From Desulfoluna spongiiphila (GTDB lineage: Bacteria > Desulfobacterota > Desulfobacteria > Desulfobacterales > Desulfolunaceae): a stretch of DNA of 64,000 bases. The notes beneath the pieces are model-generated. The model had not been told where the DNA came from. It was given only the letters and a program-made list of their open reading frames with translations, and ran no database searches. Of the stretch, positions 7,953 to 16,609 are shown one piece after another. The stretch is from assembly GCF_900101345.1 (NCBI RefSeq), contig NZ_FMUX01000012.1, positions 62,001-126,000 of the forward strand, in the 5' to 3' direction. Every line of letters starts with the position of its first letter. Within the stretch, counting starts at the first letter, position 1. The translations under genes were made by a program, and so were the position numbers.

Positions 7953-8918
7953 CTACAGGGCCACCTGCTCATCCGGGAAATCGGTGTACTCAAGGACAAT
8001 CTCCCGAAAGGTTGATTCCGCCGCAAGGAAGGCATCCACCACCTCGGGGGCGAATTGGGTGCCGCGCCCTCCATTGATGATCTCCATGGCCACCTCATGG
8101 GAAAACGCGGGTTTATAGCTCCGATATGTCACCAGGGCATCATAGACATCTGCCAGGGCCATGAGGCGCGCGGGAATGGGGATCTCCTGGCCGGTGAGGC
8201 CGTCGGGGTAGCCGGTGCCGTCCCAGCGTTCGTGATGGGAGGCGGCGATGTCGCAGGCAATGTCCAGGAAGGGGGCCCACAGGTCGAGGTGACGTCCGGC
8301 GGAGAGAAGGGCGTCCCGGCCGTATGCCGTGTGTTTTTTAATCTGTTCGTATTCGTCGTCGGTGAGTTTGCCCGGTTTCAGGAGAAGGCTGTCCGAGACC
8401 CCCGCCTTGCCTAAGTCGTGCAGGGGGGCTGCCATGAAGAGCATCTCGATGGTATCGGGGGTCAGGGTGTCTTTGTAACCGGGGGTGTCCATCAACTCCC
8501 GGGCGAGGGTTTTGATGAAATGGGCGGTACGCCGGATGTGGTTGATGGATTCGTTGTTCCGTGTTTCGGCAAGGGAGCCCATGGCCAGAAGGGTCACGTC
8601 CCTTACCGCCGCGAGCTGGCGGAGACTCTCGGTCTCCTGGTGTTCTGACGCCGCCTCAGGCCCTTTGAGGATAAGGACCGGGACGTTTCGGGTTGCCTCT
8701 GCTTCGTTTAGTTTGCGTTTTACGTTCCGGGCTTCCATGCCGGCTGCGCGGGCGTCCAGGAGGATGAGGTCCGGGGGCGTGGCCGAGGCCGCGAGTTGCA
8801 GTGCCGCGTCACTGCTTGTCGCAATCCGGGTGGTGCAGGTATCCTTGAGCAACCCCATGAGTCGCTGGGTATTTTCAGGGGTATCTTCAACAATCAGCAC
8901 GGTTTTTTTCTCCATCAT
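7953..8918 (-). CDS. Response regulator with HD-GYP domain
   Basis: A 321-residue cytoplasmic protein. Residues 1-120 are a receiver domain (VLIVEDTPENTQR, phosphoacceptor Asp in LILLDARA). The conserved Lys late in the domain is displaced, so phospho-switching may be atypical. Residues about 125-310 are an HD-GYP phosphodiesterase domain: NHIRRTAHF, MAAPLHDLGKAGV (HD pair), IKKHTAYG, ASHHERWDGTGYPDGL (the HHExxDGxGYP signature) and LMALADVYDAL. The expected reaction is hydrolysis of c-di-GMP. GGAGG precedes the start. It lies 178 bp downstream of the pseudo-GGDEF regulator operon on the same strand and may belong to the same circuit. Confidence 0.9.
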   Translation of the reverse strand: MMEKKTVLIVEDTPENTQRLMGLLKDTCTTRIATSSDAALQLAASATPPDLILLDARAAGMEARNVKRKLNEAEATRNVPVLILKGPEAASEHQETESLRQLAAVRDVTLLAMGSLAETRNNESINHIRRTAHFIKTLARELMDTPGYKDTLTPDTIEMLFMAAPLHDLGKAGVSDSLLLKPGKLTDDEYEQIKKHTAYGRDALLSAGRHLDLWAPFLDIACDIAASHHERWDGTGYPDGLTGQEIPIPARLMALADVYDALVTYRSYKPAFSHEVAMEIINGGRGTQFAPEVVDAFLAAESTFREIVLEYTDFPDEQVAL

Positions 8919-9096
8919 GACGTGTCCTCCGGGGAAAGGAATGATGCGTTAAAAAAAACAACCGGTGAGAGCGTCTCGCGACATCTTTGATAATATCACT
9001 CTGAATTCAAAGGATAAAGGAAAAGCGTTTGTTCGTGGAAGTATGGTGTCACAGGCGTTGACATGCGGCGATGTATCTCGGCCTGTGACCGGCGAC

Positions 9097-10719
9097 TCAA
9101 TGGACGGTTTCGCAAAAAGAGCCCTGGGCCTGGCGGATCAGTCCCTCGGCGGTGCCCGGCATGCCCGGCGGGAGCATGCCGATGCCTGCCGTCAGGGAGA
9201 GGTTGAACCGAAAGGCGTTGAAGACGAAGTCCCTCTGGGTGATGGCATCGGTAAACCGATGGGAGATGCGAGGGACCTCCGGATCGGTGATGCCGCTGAG
9301 GAGCACGGCAAAGGTGGCGTTGTCGAACCGGGCGGCCAGGTCGTCGGAGCGGGTCATATCTGCCAGCAGGCTCCCCACGCTGCCCATGACCATGTCCCCG
9401 GCTTCGGTGCCGTAGGTGGTGACGACCTCCTCAAAGTTGGTGAGGTGGAGAAGGAGCAGGGCAAGGCCCTGGCCCATGCGGTGGGCGCGCTTGACCTCCC
9501 GGTGGAGCAGGTTTTCAAAGCAGTGCCGGGTGTAAAGGCCGGTGCAGGGATCTCGGAGGGAGGCCTCGTCGGCACGATCCATGGCCGCCAGGGTGGAGCC
9601 GGACACCACGGTGTCCAGGGCTCGGTGAAGGAGGGTCCGGATGAGATCTGGGGTGATGCGGGGTCGCTCCAGCACCTCCAGGGCGCCCTGGCGGATGAGG
9701 CGTGAGACGGTGAGTTCGTCGGCGACATCGGTGATGATGACGAACAGGGGACGATTGGCCGGGGGGGTGAGGTTTCTGGCCAGGTCTTCGGCAAGGCCGT
9801 CCGGAAGGGGGCGGGAGATAAACAGAAGGTCCCGGCTGTTTTTTTCAAGGGCTTCTTTTGCCCCCTGTGTGTCCTCGACGCAGGCGATATCCAGGCGGTC
9901 CAGGGTGTTCAAGGCCTGAATCAGCGGGGAGCCTTCGCGGCCGTCCCGGCCCACCACAAGGATTCGGATGGTCTGGTCCAGGTCGATAATGGAGCCCTCC
10001 CCGGGGTACTCCCGGGTGTCGTCTACGTGTAGGGTCTGTATTTTACGGATGATTCCGGCGATGCGTCGTCCGGATTCGTCAATGCGTTCCATGTACACGG
10101 GTAGTTTGTCCGGGGATTCTTTGTGGATGTTCATCAACTGGATGTTTCCCTGCAGGGCCATGAGGGGCTGGCTCAGCTCGTGGGCCATGGCCCCTGCCAT
10201 CTGCAGGAGAACCTTGAGGCGTTCATCCCTGAGTTTTTTCTTCTGGTGGACCTGGATCTGGGAGTTGGCCTCCTTCAGGGTCTCCACCGTCTCGGTAAGC
10301 TCCCGGGTGGTGGCTAAAAGCGATTGCTGGTACTGGTGCAGCTCCAGAAAGACGTTGACCTTCCGGACGAGGGTCTCCGGGTCCAGGGGCTTGGAGAGGT
10401 AGTCCACGGCCCCGGCATCGTAGCCCTTGAAAATGTGCTGGGTGTCGGTGTTGATGGCCGTCACGAAGATGATGGGGATGCGGCAGGTGTCCGGGTTGCC
10501 GCGGATGAGCTCAGCGGTTTCAAAGCCATCCATCTCCGGCATCTGCACATCCATGAGGATGAGGGCCACCGGGTGGTCCAGCAGGAGCCCCAGGGCTTCG
10601 TTGCCCGAGGTGGCGGTGAGGATGGTGAGGTGGGGACGGGCCAGGACGTGTTTCAGGGCGAGAAGGTTCTCTTCCAGGTCGTCGACCAGCAGAATCTGTT
10701 GGGTTGCATGGTTCATCAT
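9097..10719 (-). CDS. Multidomain response regulator, degenerate HisKA and GGDEF
   Basis: A 540-residue protein. Order: receiver (1-125, Asp57 in LILMDVQMPEMDG, Lys110); coiled coil (130-165); a histidine-kinase dimerisation-like helix with MAHELSQPL (His180) that is not followed by any ATPase domain; a second receiver-like domain (about 250-370) whose phospho-Asp position reads LLFISRP, so it is a pseudo-receiver; and a C-terminal GGDEF-fold domain (about 385-535) that begins DPCTGLYTRHCFENLL but has RFDNATF where RYGGDEF is expected. It should not make c-di-GMP and probably acts by protein contact. The start codon overlaps the cheR stop (ATGA). It is the last gene of the operon. Confidence 0.85.
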   Translation of the reverse strand: MMNHATQQILLVDDLEENLLALKHVLARPHLTILTATSGNEALGLLLDHPVALILMDVQMPEMDGFETAELIRGNPDTCRIPIIFVTAINTDTQHIFKGYDAGAVDYLSKPLDPETLVRKVNVFLELHQYQQSLLATTRELTETVETLKEANSQIQVHQKKKLRDERLKVLLQMAGAMAHELSQPLMALQGNIQLMNIHKESPDKLPVYMERIDESGRRIAGIIRKIQTLHVDDTREYPGEGSIIDLDQTIRILVVGRDGREGSPLIQALNTLDRLDIACVEDTQGAKEALEKNSRDLLFISRPLPDGLAEDLARNLTPPANRPLFVIITDVADELTVSRLIRQGALEVLERPRITPDLIRTLLHRALDTVVSGSTLAAMDRADEASLRDPCTGLYTRHCFENLLHREVKRAHRMGQGLALLLLHLTNFEEVVTTYGTEAGDMVMGSVGSLLADMTRSDDLAARFDNATFAVLLSGITDPEVPRISHRFTDAITQRDFVFNAFRFNLSLTAGIGMLPPGMPGTAEGLIRQAQGSFCETVH

Positions 10720-11633
10720 GGGGTCATTACTCCGGGGGGGACGGGCTCATCGGCTGACGGTATCACGGTATCGCAGCAGGGGCCCGAAGGGGACGGTGTC
10801 TCTTTTTTCTGGTAAATTTTCTCCTTGGGCACGGCCCGTGTCACACGATCGGCCCAGGAGGTGATGTTCATGGATTCGCCGGTTCCCAGGCAGAAAAAGC
10901 CGTCCGGGGCAAGGCTGTCGAAGAAGGTGCCGATGACCCGGTTTCGCAGCGGTGGGCTGAAATAGATCAGGACGTTTCGGCAGAGGATCAGGTCCATTTC
11001 GCCGAAATGGCTGTCGGAGACCAGGTTGTGATCGGAAAAGCGGATGGCCTCTTTAAGGGCACGGTTCATGATGACGTTGTCGTAGCGGGCCGTGTAGTGG
11101 TCCACCAGGCACCCGCATCCTCCGGATAGCAGGTGGTTCCGGGTGTATGTACGGATGCTCTCAATGGGGTAGATGCCCTCCCTTGCCGTGTGAAGGACCC
11201 GTTCGTTGAAGTCCGTGGCGTAGATGCGAAACCTGCCGGCAAGCCCCTCCTCCTGGAGCAGGATGGCCATGGAGTAGGCCTCCTCGCCCGTGGCACACCC
11301 CGCCACCCAGACACGCACAAAGGGGCGGGCGGCGAGTTTCGGTACCACGTGTTCCCGGACCGCCTTGAAAAAATGGGGGTCCCGGAACATTTCGGTGACG
11401 TTGATGGACAGGTCGGCCAGCACGATTTCGAAAAAGGCACGGTCGTTCAGGATCCGGTACTGCATCTCCGAGAAACAGGTAAGGCCCGAACGCTCCAACC
11501 GCCCCTTCAGGCGCCTGTGCAGGGACCCCTGGGCATATTGCTGAAAATCGTAGCCGTATTTCCGGTGGATGGCATAAAGCAGGCAATCCATCTCAATGGC
11601 GTCGTTTTCAGTGAGGGGCTGGGCCGGTGCCAT
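10716..11633 (-). CDS. CheR-type protein methyltransferase
   Basis: A 305-residue protein methyltransferase of the CheR family. It has the N-terminal all-alpha domain (ECDLLYAIHRKYGYDF-like region, about 12-75), then NVTEMFRDPHFF, the SAM-binding loop VWVAGCATGEEAYSMAILL, IYATDFNERVL, and CRNVLIYFSPPLRNRVI near the end. CheR proteins methylate glutamates on chemoreceptors, but no receptor or CheB is present here; in this operon it may modify the neighbouring kinase. The start at 11633 (MAPAQPL) has an AAAGGGG ribosome-binding site. An earlier ATG at 11651 overlaps the kinase stop codon. The stop overlaps the next gene by four bases. Confidence 0.88.
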   Translation of the reverse strand: MAPAQPLTENDAIEMDCLLYAIHRKYGYDFQQYAQGSLHRRLKGRLERSGLTCFSEMQYRILNDRAFFEIVLADLSINVTEMFRDPHFFKAVREHVVPKLAARPFVRVWVAGCATGEEAYSMAILLQEEGLAGRFRIYATDFNERVLHTAREGIYPIESIRTYTRNHLLSGGCGCLVDHYTARYDNVIMNRALKEAIRFSDHNLVSDSHFGEMDLILCRNVLIYFSPPLRNRVIGTFFDSLAPDGFFCLGTGESMNITSWADRVTRAVPKEKIYQKKETPSPSGPCCDTVIPSADEPVPPGVMTP

Positions 11634-11643
11634 GGGGTCCCCT

Positions 11644-14600
11644 TTACGCATAGAGCCAGACCCGAAGCATGGAGAGCAGCTTGTCGGGGTCCACGGGTTT
11701 GGGCATGTAATCGTTGGCTCCGGCCTCGATACTGGCCGTGCGGTCTTCGGCCATGGCCTTGGCCGTCAGGGCGATGATGGGGAGCTCCTTGAACTCGGCC
11801 TGGTTTCGGACAGCACGCATGGCCTGGTACCCATCCATTTCCGGCATCATGATGTCCATAAGGATCAGGTCGATGTCGGGGTTTTCCGCAAGGCGCGTCA
11901 GCCCTTCCCGCCCGTTTCGTCCCACCACCACATCCATCCCCTTTTCATGGAGAAGCCGTTTCAGGGCAAAGACGTTGCGCATGTCGTCGTCGACGATGAG
12001 GATTTTTCGACCGCTTAAGATCGCCTCTTTGTCATGGCAGAGGGGGCGGACCTGTTTCAGGGGCCTGGGGAGGGCGGACTCCACCTCGTGGAGGAAGAGG
12101 GTTGCTTCGTCCAGGTCCCGGTGCATGGCCTCAAGGCCGGGGGACTCTTCCGCCTGTTCAAGGGCGGTTTTCGGTGCCATGGCCCGGTGCGTTTCGTCGA
12201 TCTCCGAGAGCACTTCGTGCAGGTGTTCCAGGCTCACCGGTTTGGCATGGAACCCGGCGACTCCCAGGTTCATGGCTTTCCCTTTCTGGTCCCGGGAGGA
12301 GATGACGTGCACGGGGATGCCGGCGGTGACGGGGTTTGTTTTAAGGCGGTTAAAGACATCCCATCCGTCCATGCGGGGGAGCTTGATATCAAGGATGATG
12401 GCCGTGGGGGAAAAGTAGTCGGCAAAGTGAAGGCCTGTTTCGCCCTCTTCGGTGACCAGGGTGTTGAATCCCTTTTCACGGGCCAGTTTGACGAGAAGGG
12501 AGGCAAAGGTGACGTCGTCCTCGATGATGAGCAGGGATTTGTCTCCCGGATGGGGTTGATCCTTAAGGGCGCGATCAAAGGGTGGGGGCGTCACCGCTGC
12601 TGGTTCGGCGGGTGCCGGGGCCGAAAGGGCAGGGCGCTTCACCGGGGGAACGGTTGGTGCCTCCGCTGTCTTGGGGCAGGGAAGCAGGAGGGTGAAGCAG
12701 CTGCCGATGCCCTGTTCGCTGGAGAGGTGAAGGGACCCCCCGAGAAGGCCGGCCAGCTCCCGCGAGATGGTGAGGCCAAGGCCCGTGCCGTAGTATTGCT
12801 TGCTCTCGGTGCCGTCCACCTGGCAGAAGGCCTCAAAGACATGGGCGTGTTTTTCCCTTGGGATGCCGATCCCCGTGTCGGTGACGCGGAAAGCAAGGGC
12901 CGAACCGGCCTCAAGGTTTGCATCGGCGGGGAGCTCGTTGGGGGCGGGTTTTTCGATGCTGAGGCTTACGGAACCGGCATCGGTGAATTTCAGGGCATTG
13001 GCCATGAGGTTTTTGAGGATCTGCTCCAGCCTCTGGCGGTCGGTTTCAAGGGTGGCCGGTGCATCCGGAGCCAGGCTCAAGGCCAGGGCGAGCTCCTTCT
13101 CTTCGGCAAGGGGGAGGAACATGCGGCGAAGGCTCTCCACCAGAGCGGACAGGGGGGTGGGAGACAGGGTCACGGTCATGCCCCCCGCTTCGATCTTTGA
13201 GAGGTCCAGGATTTCGTTGATGAGGGTGAGGAGCTGGGAGCCGGAGGCGTGGATGGTGCCTGCAAACTCCACCTGATCGCCGTTGAGGTTTCCGTCCGAG
13301 TTCTCTTCCATCATGCGGGAGAGCAGGAGAATGCTGTTTAAAGGGGTCCTGAGTTCGTGGGAGATGGTGGCCAGGAACTGGGACTTGTAGCTGTAAGAGA
13401 GCTCCAGGTCCTTGGCTTTTTGCCGGATAAGGATCCCCGCCTCTTCCAGCTCCAGGTTTTTCCGCTTGATGCTCTCTTTCTGCTCTTCAAGCTGCTGGGT
13501 CTGCTCTTCGAGTTCCTGGTTGATGTGCTGGAGGGTCTCCTGCTGGAGTTCCAGCTCTTCGGCCTGTTTGCGCGTCTGGTGCAGGAGCGATTCGGTTCTG
13601 TTGCGGCCCCGGGTAGAGTCTACGGCCACGGCAATCTGTTTGCTCATGAGGTCGAGGAACTTCAGGTCCTGGCGGGAAAAGGGGCCAAGGCCCGCCAGCT
13701 CAACGACGCACAGTGTTTTTTCGTTCTGGGGGCAGGGCTGGATGACCACCTCACACGGGTAGGCGTCCAGAAGCCCCGAATGGATGGGCAGGTAATCGGC
13801 AGGGACTTCGGTGATGCGCAGGCGGCTTCCGGAGACAGCCACTTCCCCCACAAGGCCTTCGCCAAGGGGAATGGAGGGCGCTCCCCCTTCCGGGGCCGCC
13901 TCTGCAAAGCCGCCGATGCAGGCGAGGACGCCGTCGTCAACGAGGTAGATTCGTCCTGCCTGGGCGTCTAAGTAGTTGGCCAGGAACTGGATGATCTGCC
14001 GACCAAGCTCATGGAGGGTGAGGTCCCCCTGGATGCGGTTGTGGAATTCGCTCTGGCCGATGCTGAGCCAGTTCTGTCTCTGGATTTTTTTCCGGGACCG
14101 GGAGAGCTCTTCGTTGACGCTGTGGAGATGGTCCCTCTGTTTTTCCAGCACCGCATGCTGCTTCTGGAGCTCTTCGCGGACCCGTTCGTGCTCTTCGATT
14201 TCATGGGTCAGTACCTGATTGGTGCGGGTGAGTTCCTCTTCGTTTGCCTCCAGGCGCTCTTTGCTGACGGTGGTCTCGGCAAGGCGCTTTGTCATGTGGT
14301 TGAAGTCCTGCATCAGCGCGCCGATGTCTCCGGAAGCGTTGTTGTCCAGCCGGATGGTGAAGTCGCCGTTTCGTATCTGGTGGGTGGCGCTTTTGAGCTG
14401 GTTGACGGAGCGGGAGAAATAGCTGCTCGCCCAGTTTGCCAGGGCCAGGATGAAGGGCAGGCCGAGGAGCATGCAAAAGAGGATGAAGCGCTTGAAGGTG
14501 TTCAGGAGGTGCTGGGCCCGGTTGATAAAGTAAAGGGCCGTACCCTGGGAGGTTTTCTGTGTCTCCAGGAACAGGGGCGCCAGCTCGTCCATGTTGATGA

Positions 14601-15234
14601 CGGTGGCCACGGCCATGGGCAGGCCGTCTGCCGTGGTCCGCTGCACAGGGGCGATGAAGGTGTATTTGCGGCGTGTCTGCCCGCTGGTCTCCTGCCAGGA
14701 GAAGTAGCCCGAGGCGTATTTCCCCCCGAGGCTCGATGAGATAATGGTGAGAAATTCCTCAGAGGCCTCGGAGATGCTGGAAACAGAGGTGTTCTCAAGG
14801 TCGGTCACGGGGTGAAACAAGGTGGTGCCTTCCCGGGTGTCGATGAGGGTCGTGTAGCCGTTTTTTTCAATGGGCTGCAGGGCGATGCTTCGAAACCGGG
14901 GGTCTTTCTGGAGCTCGGCCAGGGTGAGGGTGGGGCGGTGTTCAAGGTAGAGTTCGATCTGGAGGGCCACATCCATGGATTTTTGCCGGACACTCTTGGC
15001 GAGGGTATCGGTGAGGAGCCGTTCCCTCTGCTGCTGAAGATCGCCGAGCCCCTTCTGGATGGTCTGGCTGGTCCGAAGGGGAAGGTCCCGGGTGATGAGG
15101 GTGATGGCGATGCCAAAGATGGCGATGGGAAGAATGCCGGCGATGAAGGTAATGGCCATCAGCCGGGAGCTGTATTTTTTGGGGAACAACTGGATCATGG
15201 GTTGTGCAGCCTCCGGGGACTGTGGGGTCGGCAT
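11644..15234 (-). CDS. Hybrid sensor histidine kinase with two receivers
   Basis: A 1196-residue membrane kinase. TM1 is at about 25-48 and TM2 at about 248-272, enclosing a 200-residue periplasmic sensor. Then come HAMP (about 273-325), coiled coil (325-395), GAF (about 400-540), a second coiled coil (545-615), HisKA with SHELRTPLNS (phospho-His626), HATPase (about 735-855; NLMANALKF, DTGIGIP, GTGLGLTISREL), a Pro/Ala-rich linker, receiver 1 (about 898-1010, Asp949) and receiver 2 (about 1075-1196, Asp1127). All key kinase residues are present. It is preceded at 19 bp by a periplasmic binding protein gene, which probably supplies the sensed ligand complex, and followed by cheR and a pseudo-output regulator. 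Confidence 0.93.
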   Translation of the reverse strand: MPTPQSPEAAQPMIQLFPKKYSSRLMAITFIAGILPIAIFGIAITLITRDLPLRTSQTIQKGLGDLQQQRERLLTDTLAKSVRQKSMDVALQIELYLEHRPTLTLAELQKDPRFRSIALQPIEKNGYTTLIDTREGTTLFHPVTDLENTSVSSISEASEEFLTIISSSLGGKYASGYFSWQETSGQTRRKYTFIAPVQRTTADGLPMAVATVINMDELAPLFLETQKTSQGTALYFINRAQHLLNTFKRFILFCMLLGLPFILALANWASSYFSRSVNQLKSATHQIRNGDFTIRLDNNASGDIGALMQDFNHMTKRLAETTVSKERLEANEEELTRTNQVLTHEIEEHERVREELQKQHAVLEKQRDHLHSVNEELSRSRKKIQRQNWLSIGQSEFHNRIQGDLTLHELGRQIIQFLANYLDAQAGRIYLVDDGVLACIGGFAEAAPEGGAPSIPLGEGLVGEVAVSGSRLRITEVPADYLPIHSGLLDAYPCEVVIQPCPQNEKTLCVVELAGLGPFSRQDLKFLDLMSKQIAVAVDSTRGRNRTESLLHQTRKQAEELELQQETLQHINQELEEQTQQLEEQKESIKRKNLELEEAGILIRQKAKDLELSYSYKSQFLATISHELRTPLNSILLLSRMMEENSDGNLNGDQVEFAGTIHASGSQLLTLINEILDLSKIEAGGMTVTLSPTPLSALVESLRRMFLPLAEEKELALALSLAPDAPATLETDRQRLEQILKNLMANALKFTDAGSVSLSIEKPAPNELPADANLEAGSALAFRVTDTGIGIPREKHAHVFEAFCQVDGTESKQYYGTGLGLTISRELAGLLGGSLHLSSEQGIGSCFTLLLPCPKTAEAPTVPPVKRPALSAPAPAEPAAVTPPPFDRALKDQPHPGDKSLLIIEDDVTFASLLVKLAREKGFNTLVTEEGETGLHFADYFSPTAIILDIKLPRMDGWDVFNRLKTNPVTAGIPVHVISSRDQKGKAMNLGVAGFHAKPVSLEHLHEVLSEIDETHRAMAPKTALEQAEESPGLEAMHRDLDEATLFLHEVESALPRPLKQVRPLCHDKEAILSGRKILIVDDDMRNVFALKRLLHEKGMDVVVGRNGREGLTRLAENPDIDLILMDIMMPEMDGYQAMRAVRNQAEFKELPIIALTAKAMAEDRTASIEAGANDYMPKPVDPDKLLSMLRVWLYA

Positions 15235-15253
15235 GGTACGGCCGGTGATGTGT

Positions 15254-16246
15254 TTATTCGTAAATATTGTCTGCCATCAGGATCGCGTTGCGATGGATGG
15301 GGATGTTCAGTTTTCTGGCTTTCTTCAGGTTGATGGTGAGCTCGTGGAGCTGGGGGCTTTGGGAGGGAATGGCCCCGGCGCTGATGCCTGCGAGGATTTT
15401 CTCCACGGGGCCTTTGACCTGCTTGCCTGTTTCGGCAAAGTTGCAGTGAACGGCCATGAGGGTGAACCCTTTTTTGACCTGTTCACCGCCCACCCCGATG
15501 AGGGGAACTCCGGCTGCATCGCTGGCTGAGGCGATGCGTCGCATCTTGGCAGGGACATTGAGGATTGCATCGGCCGGGATGTAAATGGCGTCCACGGCGC
15601 CTGCCAGTCTGGCGACCTCGTCTTCCAGGGTGCCCAGGGCCTTGCCCTCGATGCGGGTGGCAACCACCTGCCACCCCAGGGCGGTTGCTGCCGTTGCGGC
15701 TTCATGGGCCGTGGCCTCGGCAGCCAGGGTTTCGGTGCAGTAGAGGATTCCCAGGCGTGAGACCTCGGGCATGATGGTTGCGATGGCCTGGAGCTGCGCA
15801 CGGGCGGGGACCCGCATGCTGATGCCGGTGAGGTTGTGGCCGGAGCAGGAAACCCCCTGGATAACGCCGGTCTCCTTGGGGGCCGCCACAAGGGTATAGA
15901 CGATGGGGATTTCAGGTGCCGTCTCCATGGCAAGGAGGGTGCCTCCGGTCCCCAGGGTGATGAGGATGTCCACCTTCTGGCGCTTGAACTCACGGATGGC
16001 CGACAGGGCCATTTCCCGGCTTTGCTCAGCGTTGTGGATGGTGAGGGTCAGGTTGTCCCCGGCCTTAAGGCCAATGGAGGTGAGCCCCGCCTGGATCCCT
16101 TCCCGGGTGAGGCGAAACGGGGGAACCTGTTCGGTCCACTGCAGGACGCCGATGTGGGGGCCCTTGGGCCTGCCCTGGGTGATCCCGCCAAAGACGACAG
16201 CCAGGGCAAGGATGGCGGCGGTCAGGTAAATCAGATGTTTTTTCAC
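15254..16246 (-). CDS. ABC-type substrate-binding protein (TrpX/YtrF-like family)
   Basis: A 330-residue periplasmic binding protein of the ABC_sub_bind family. The start is taken as a GTG at 16246 (VKKHLIYLTAAILALAVVFG, an N-terminal signal or anchor helix) with GGGAGAG upstream. The frame is open further upstream but that part has no signal peptide. Family features: IGVLQWTEQVPPFRLTREGI, VDILITLGTGGTLLAME, IPIVYTLVAAPKETGVIQG, GHNLTGISMRVP, LGILYCTET, AIYIPADAIL and PLIGVGGEQVKKG. There is no permease or ATPase gene nearby; the next gene is the hybrid kinase, so a sensory role is more likely than transport. Ligand unknown; relatives bind amino acids or aromatic-like molecules. Confidence 0.85.
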   Translation of the reverse strand: MKKHLIYLTAAILALAVVFGGITQGRPKGPHIGVLQWTEQVPPFRLTREGIQAGLTSIGLKAGDNLTLTIHNAEQSREMALSAIREFKRQKVDILITLGTGGTLLAMETAPEIPIVYTLVAAPKETGVIQGVSCSGHNLTGISMRVPARAQLQAIATIMPEVSRLGILYCTETLAAEATAHEAATAATALGWQVVATRIEGKALGTLEDEVARLAGAVDAIYIPADAILNVPAKMRRIASASDAAGVPLIGVGGEQVKKGFTLMAVHCNFAETGKQVKGPVEKILAGISAGAIPSQSPQLHELTINLKKARKLNIPIHRNAILMADNIYE

Positions 16247-16540
16247 GTGCTCTCCCGGGCATGGGCCGGTCGGGTCCGTACTGCCCGGTGGCCTCGCAAA
16301 AAGTCGATGAATCGGTATCTGCAAACTGTATTTTGTAAATGGCTGCACGTGCGCACACAGCCTTGCTGACTGAGGGGTGGTCAATGCCGACTTTTTGGCG
16401 AATGCATTATTCCTCTCATTAGACGAATCGACAATTGGGTAAAAGAACTGGAGTAAAAAGTCAAAAAAAAAGGAAGGAATGTGTCAACGGGGCATCAACG
16501 GCTGGAAGATGCCAATGGAAGGCAAGGGGGAGGGTGGAAA

Positions 16541-16584
16541 AAGAAAGACCGGGGGAGCCGCTGGGTCACGGGCATCCCCCGGTT
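16541..16584 (-). terminator. Rho-independent terminator of the GlmS-like gene
   Basis: Reading the minus strand, CCGGGGGA (16582-16575) pairs with TCCCCCGG (16556-16549), and the sequence continues TCTTTCTTTTT. It lies 26 bp beyond the stop codon. Confidence 0.8.
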
Positions 16585-16609
16585 TGGTAGAGGGTGGAAA
16601 ACGGTGGCG

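Noticed and set aside
11644..11651. CheR start at 11651 overlapping the kinase stop
   Set aside because: Possible by coupling, but the ATG at 11633 has a proper AAAGGGG site, so the later start was preferred.
12034..13200. A 388-codon plus-strand open frame opposite the hybrid kinase
   Set aside because: Antisense to the intact HATPase and receiver region; no protein-family features.
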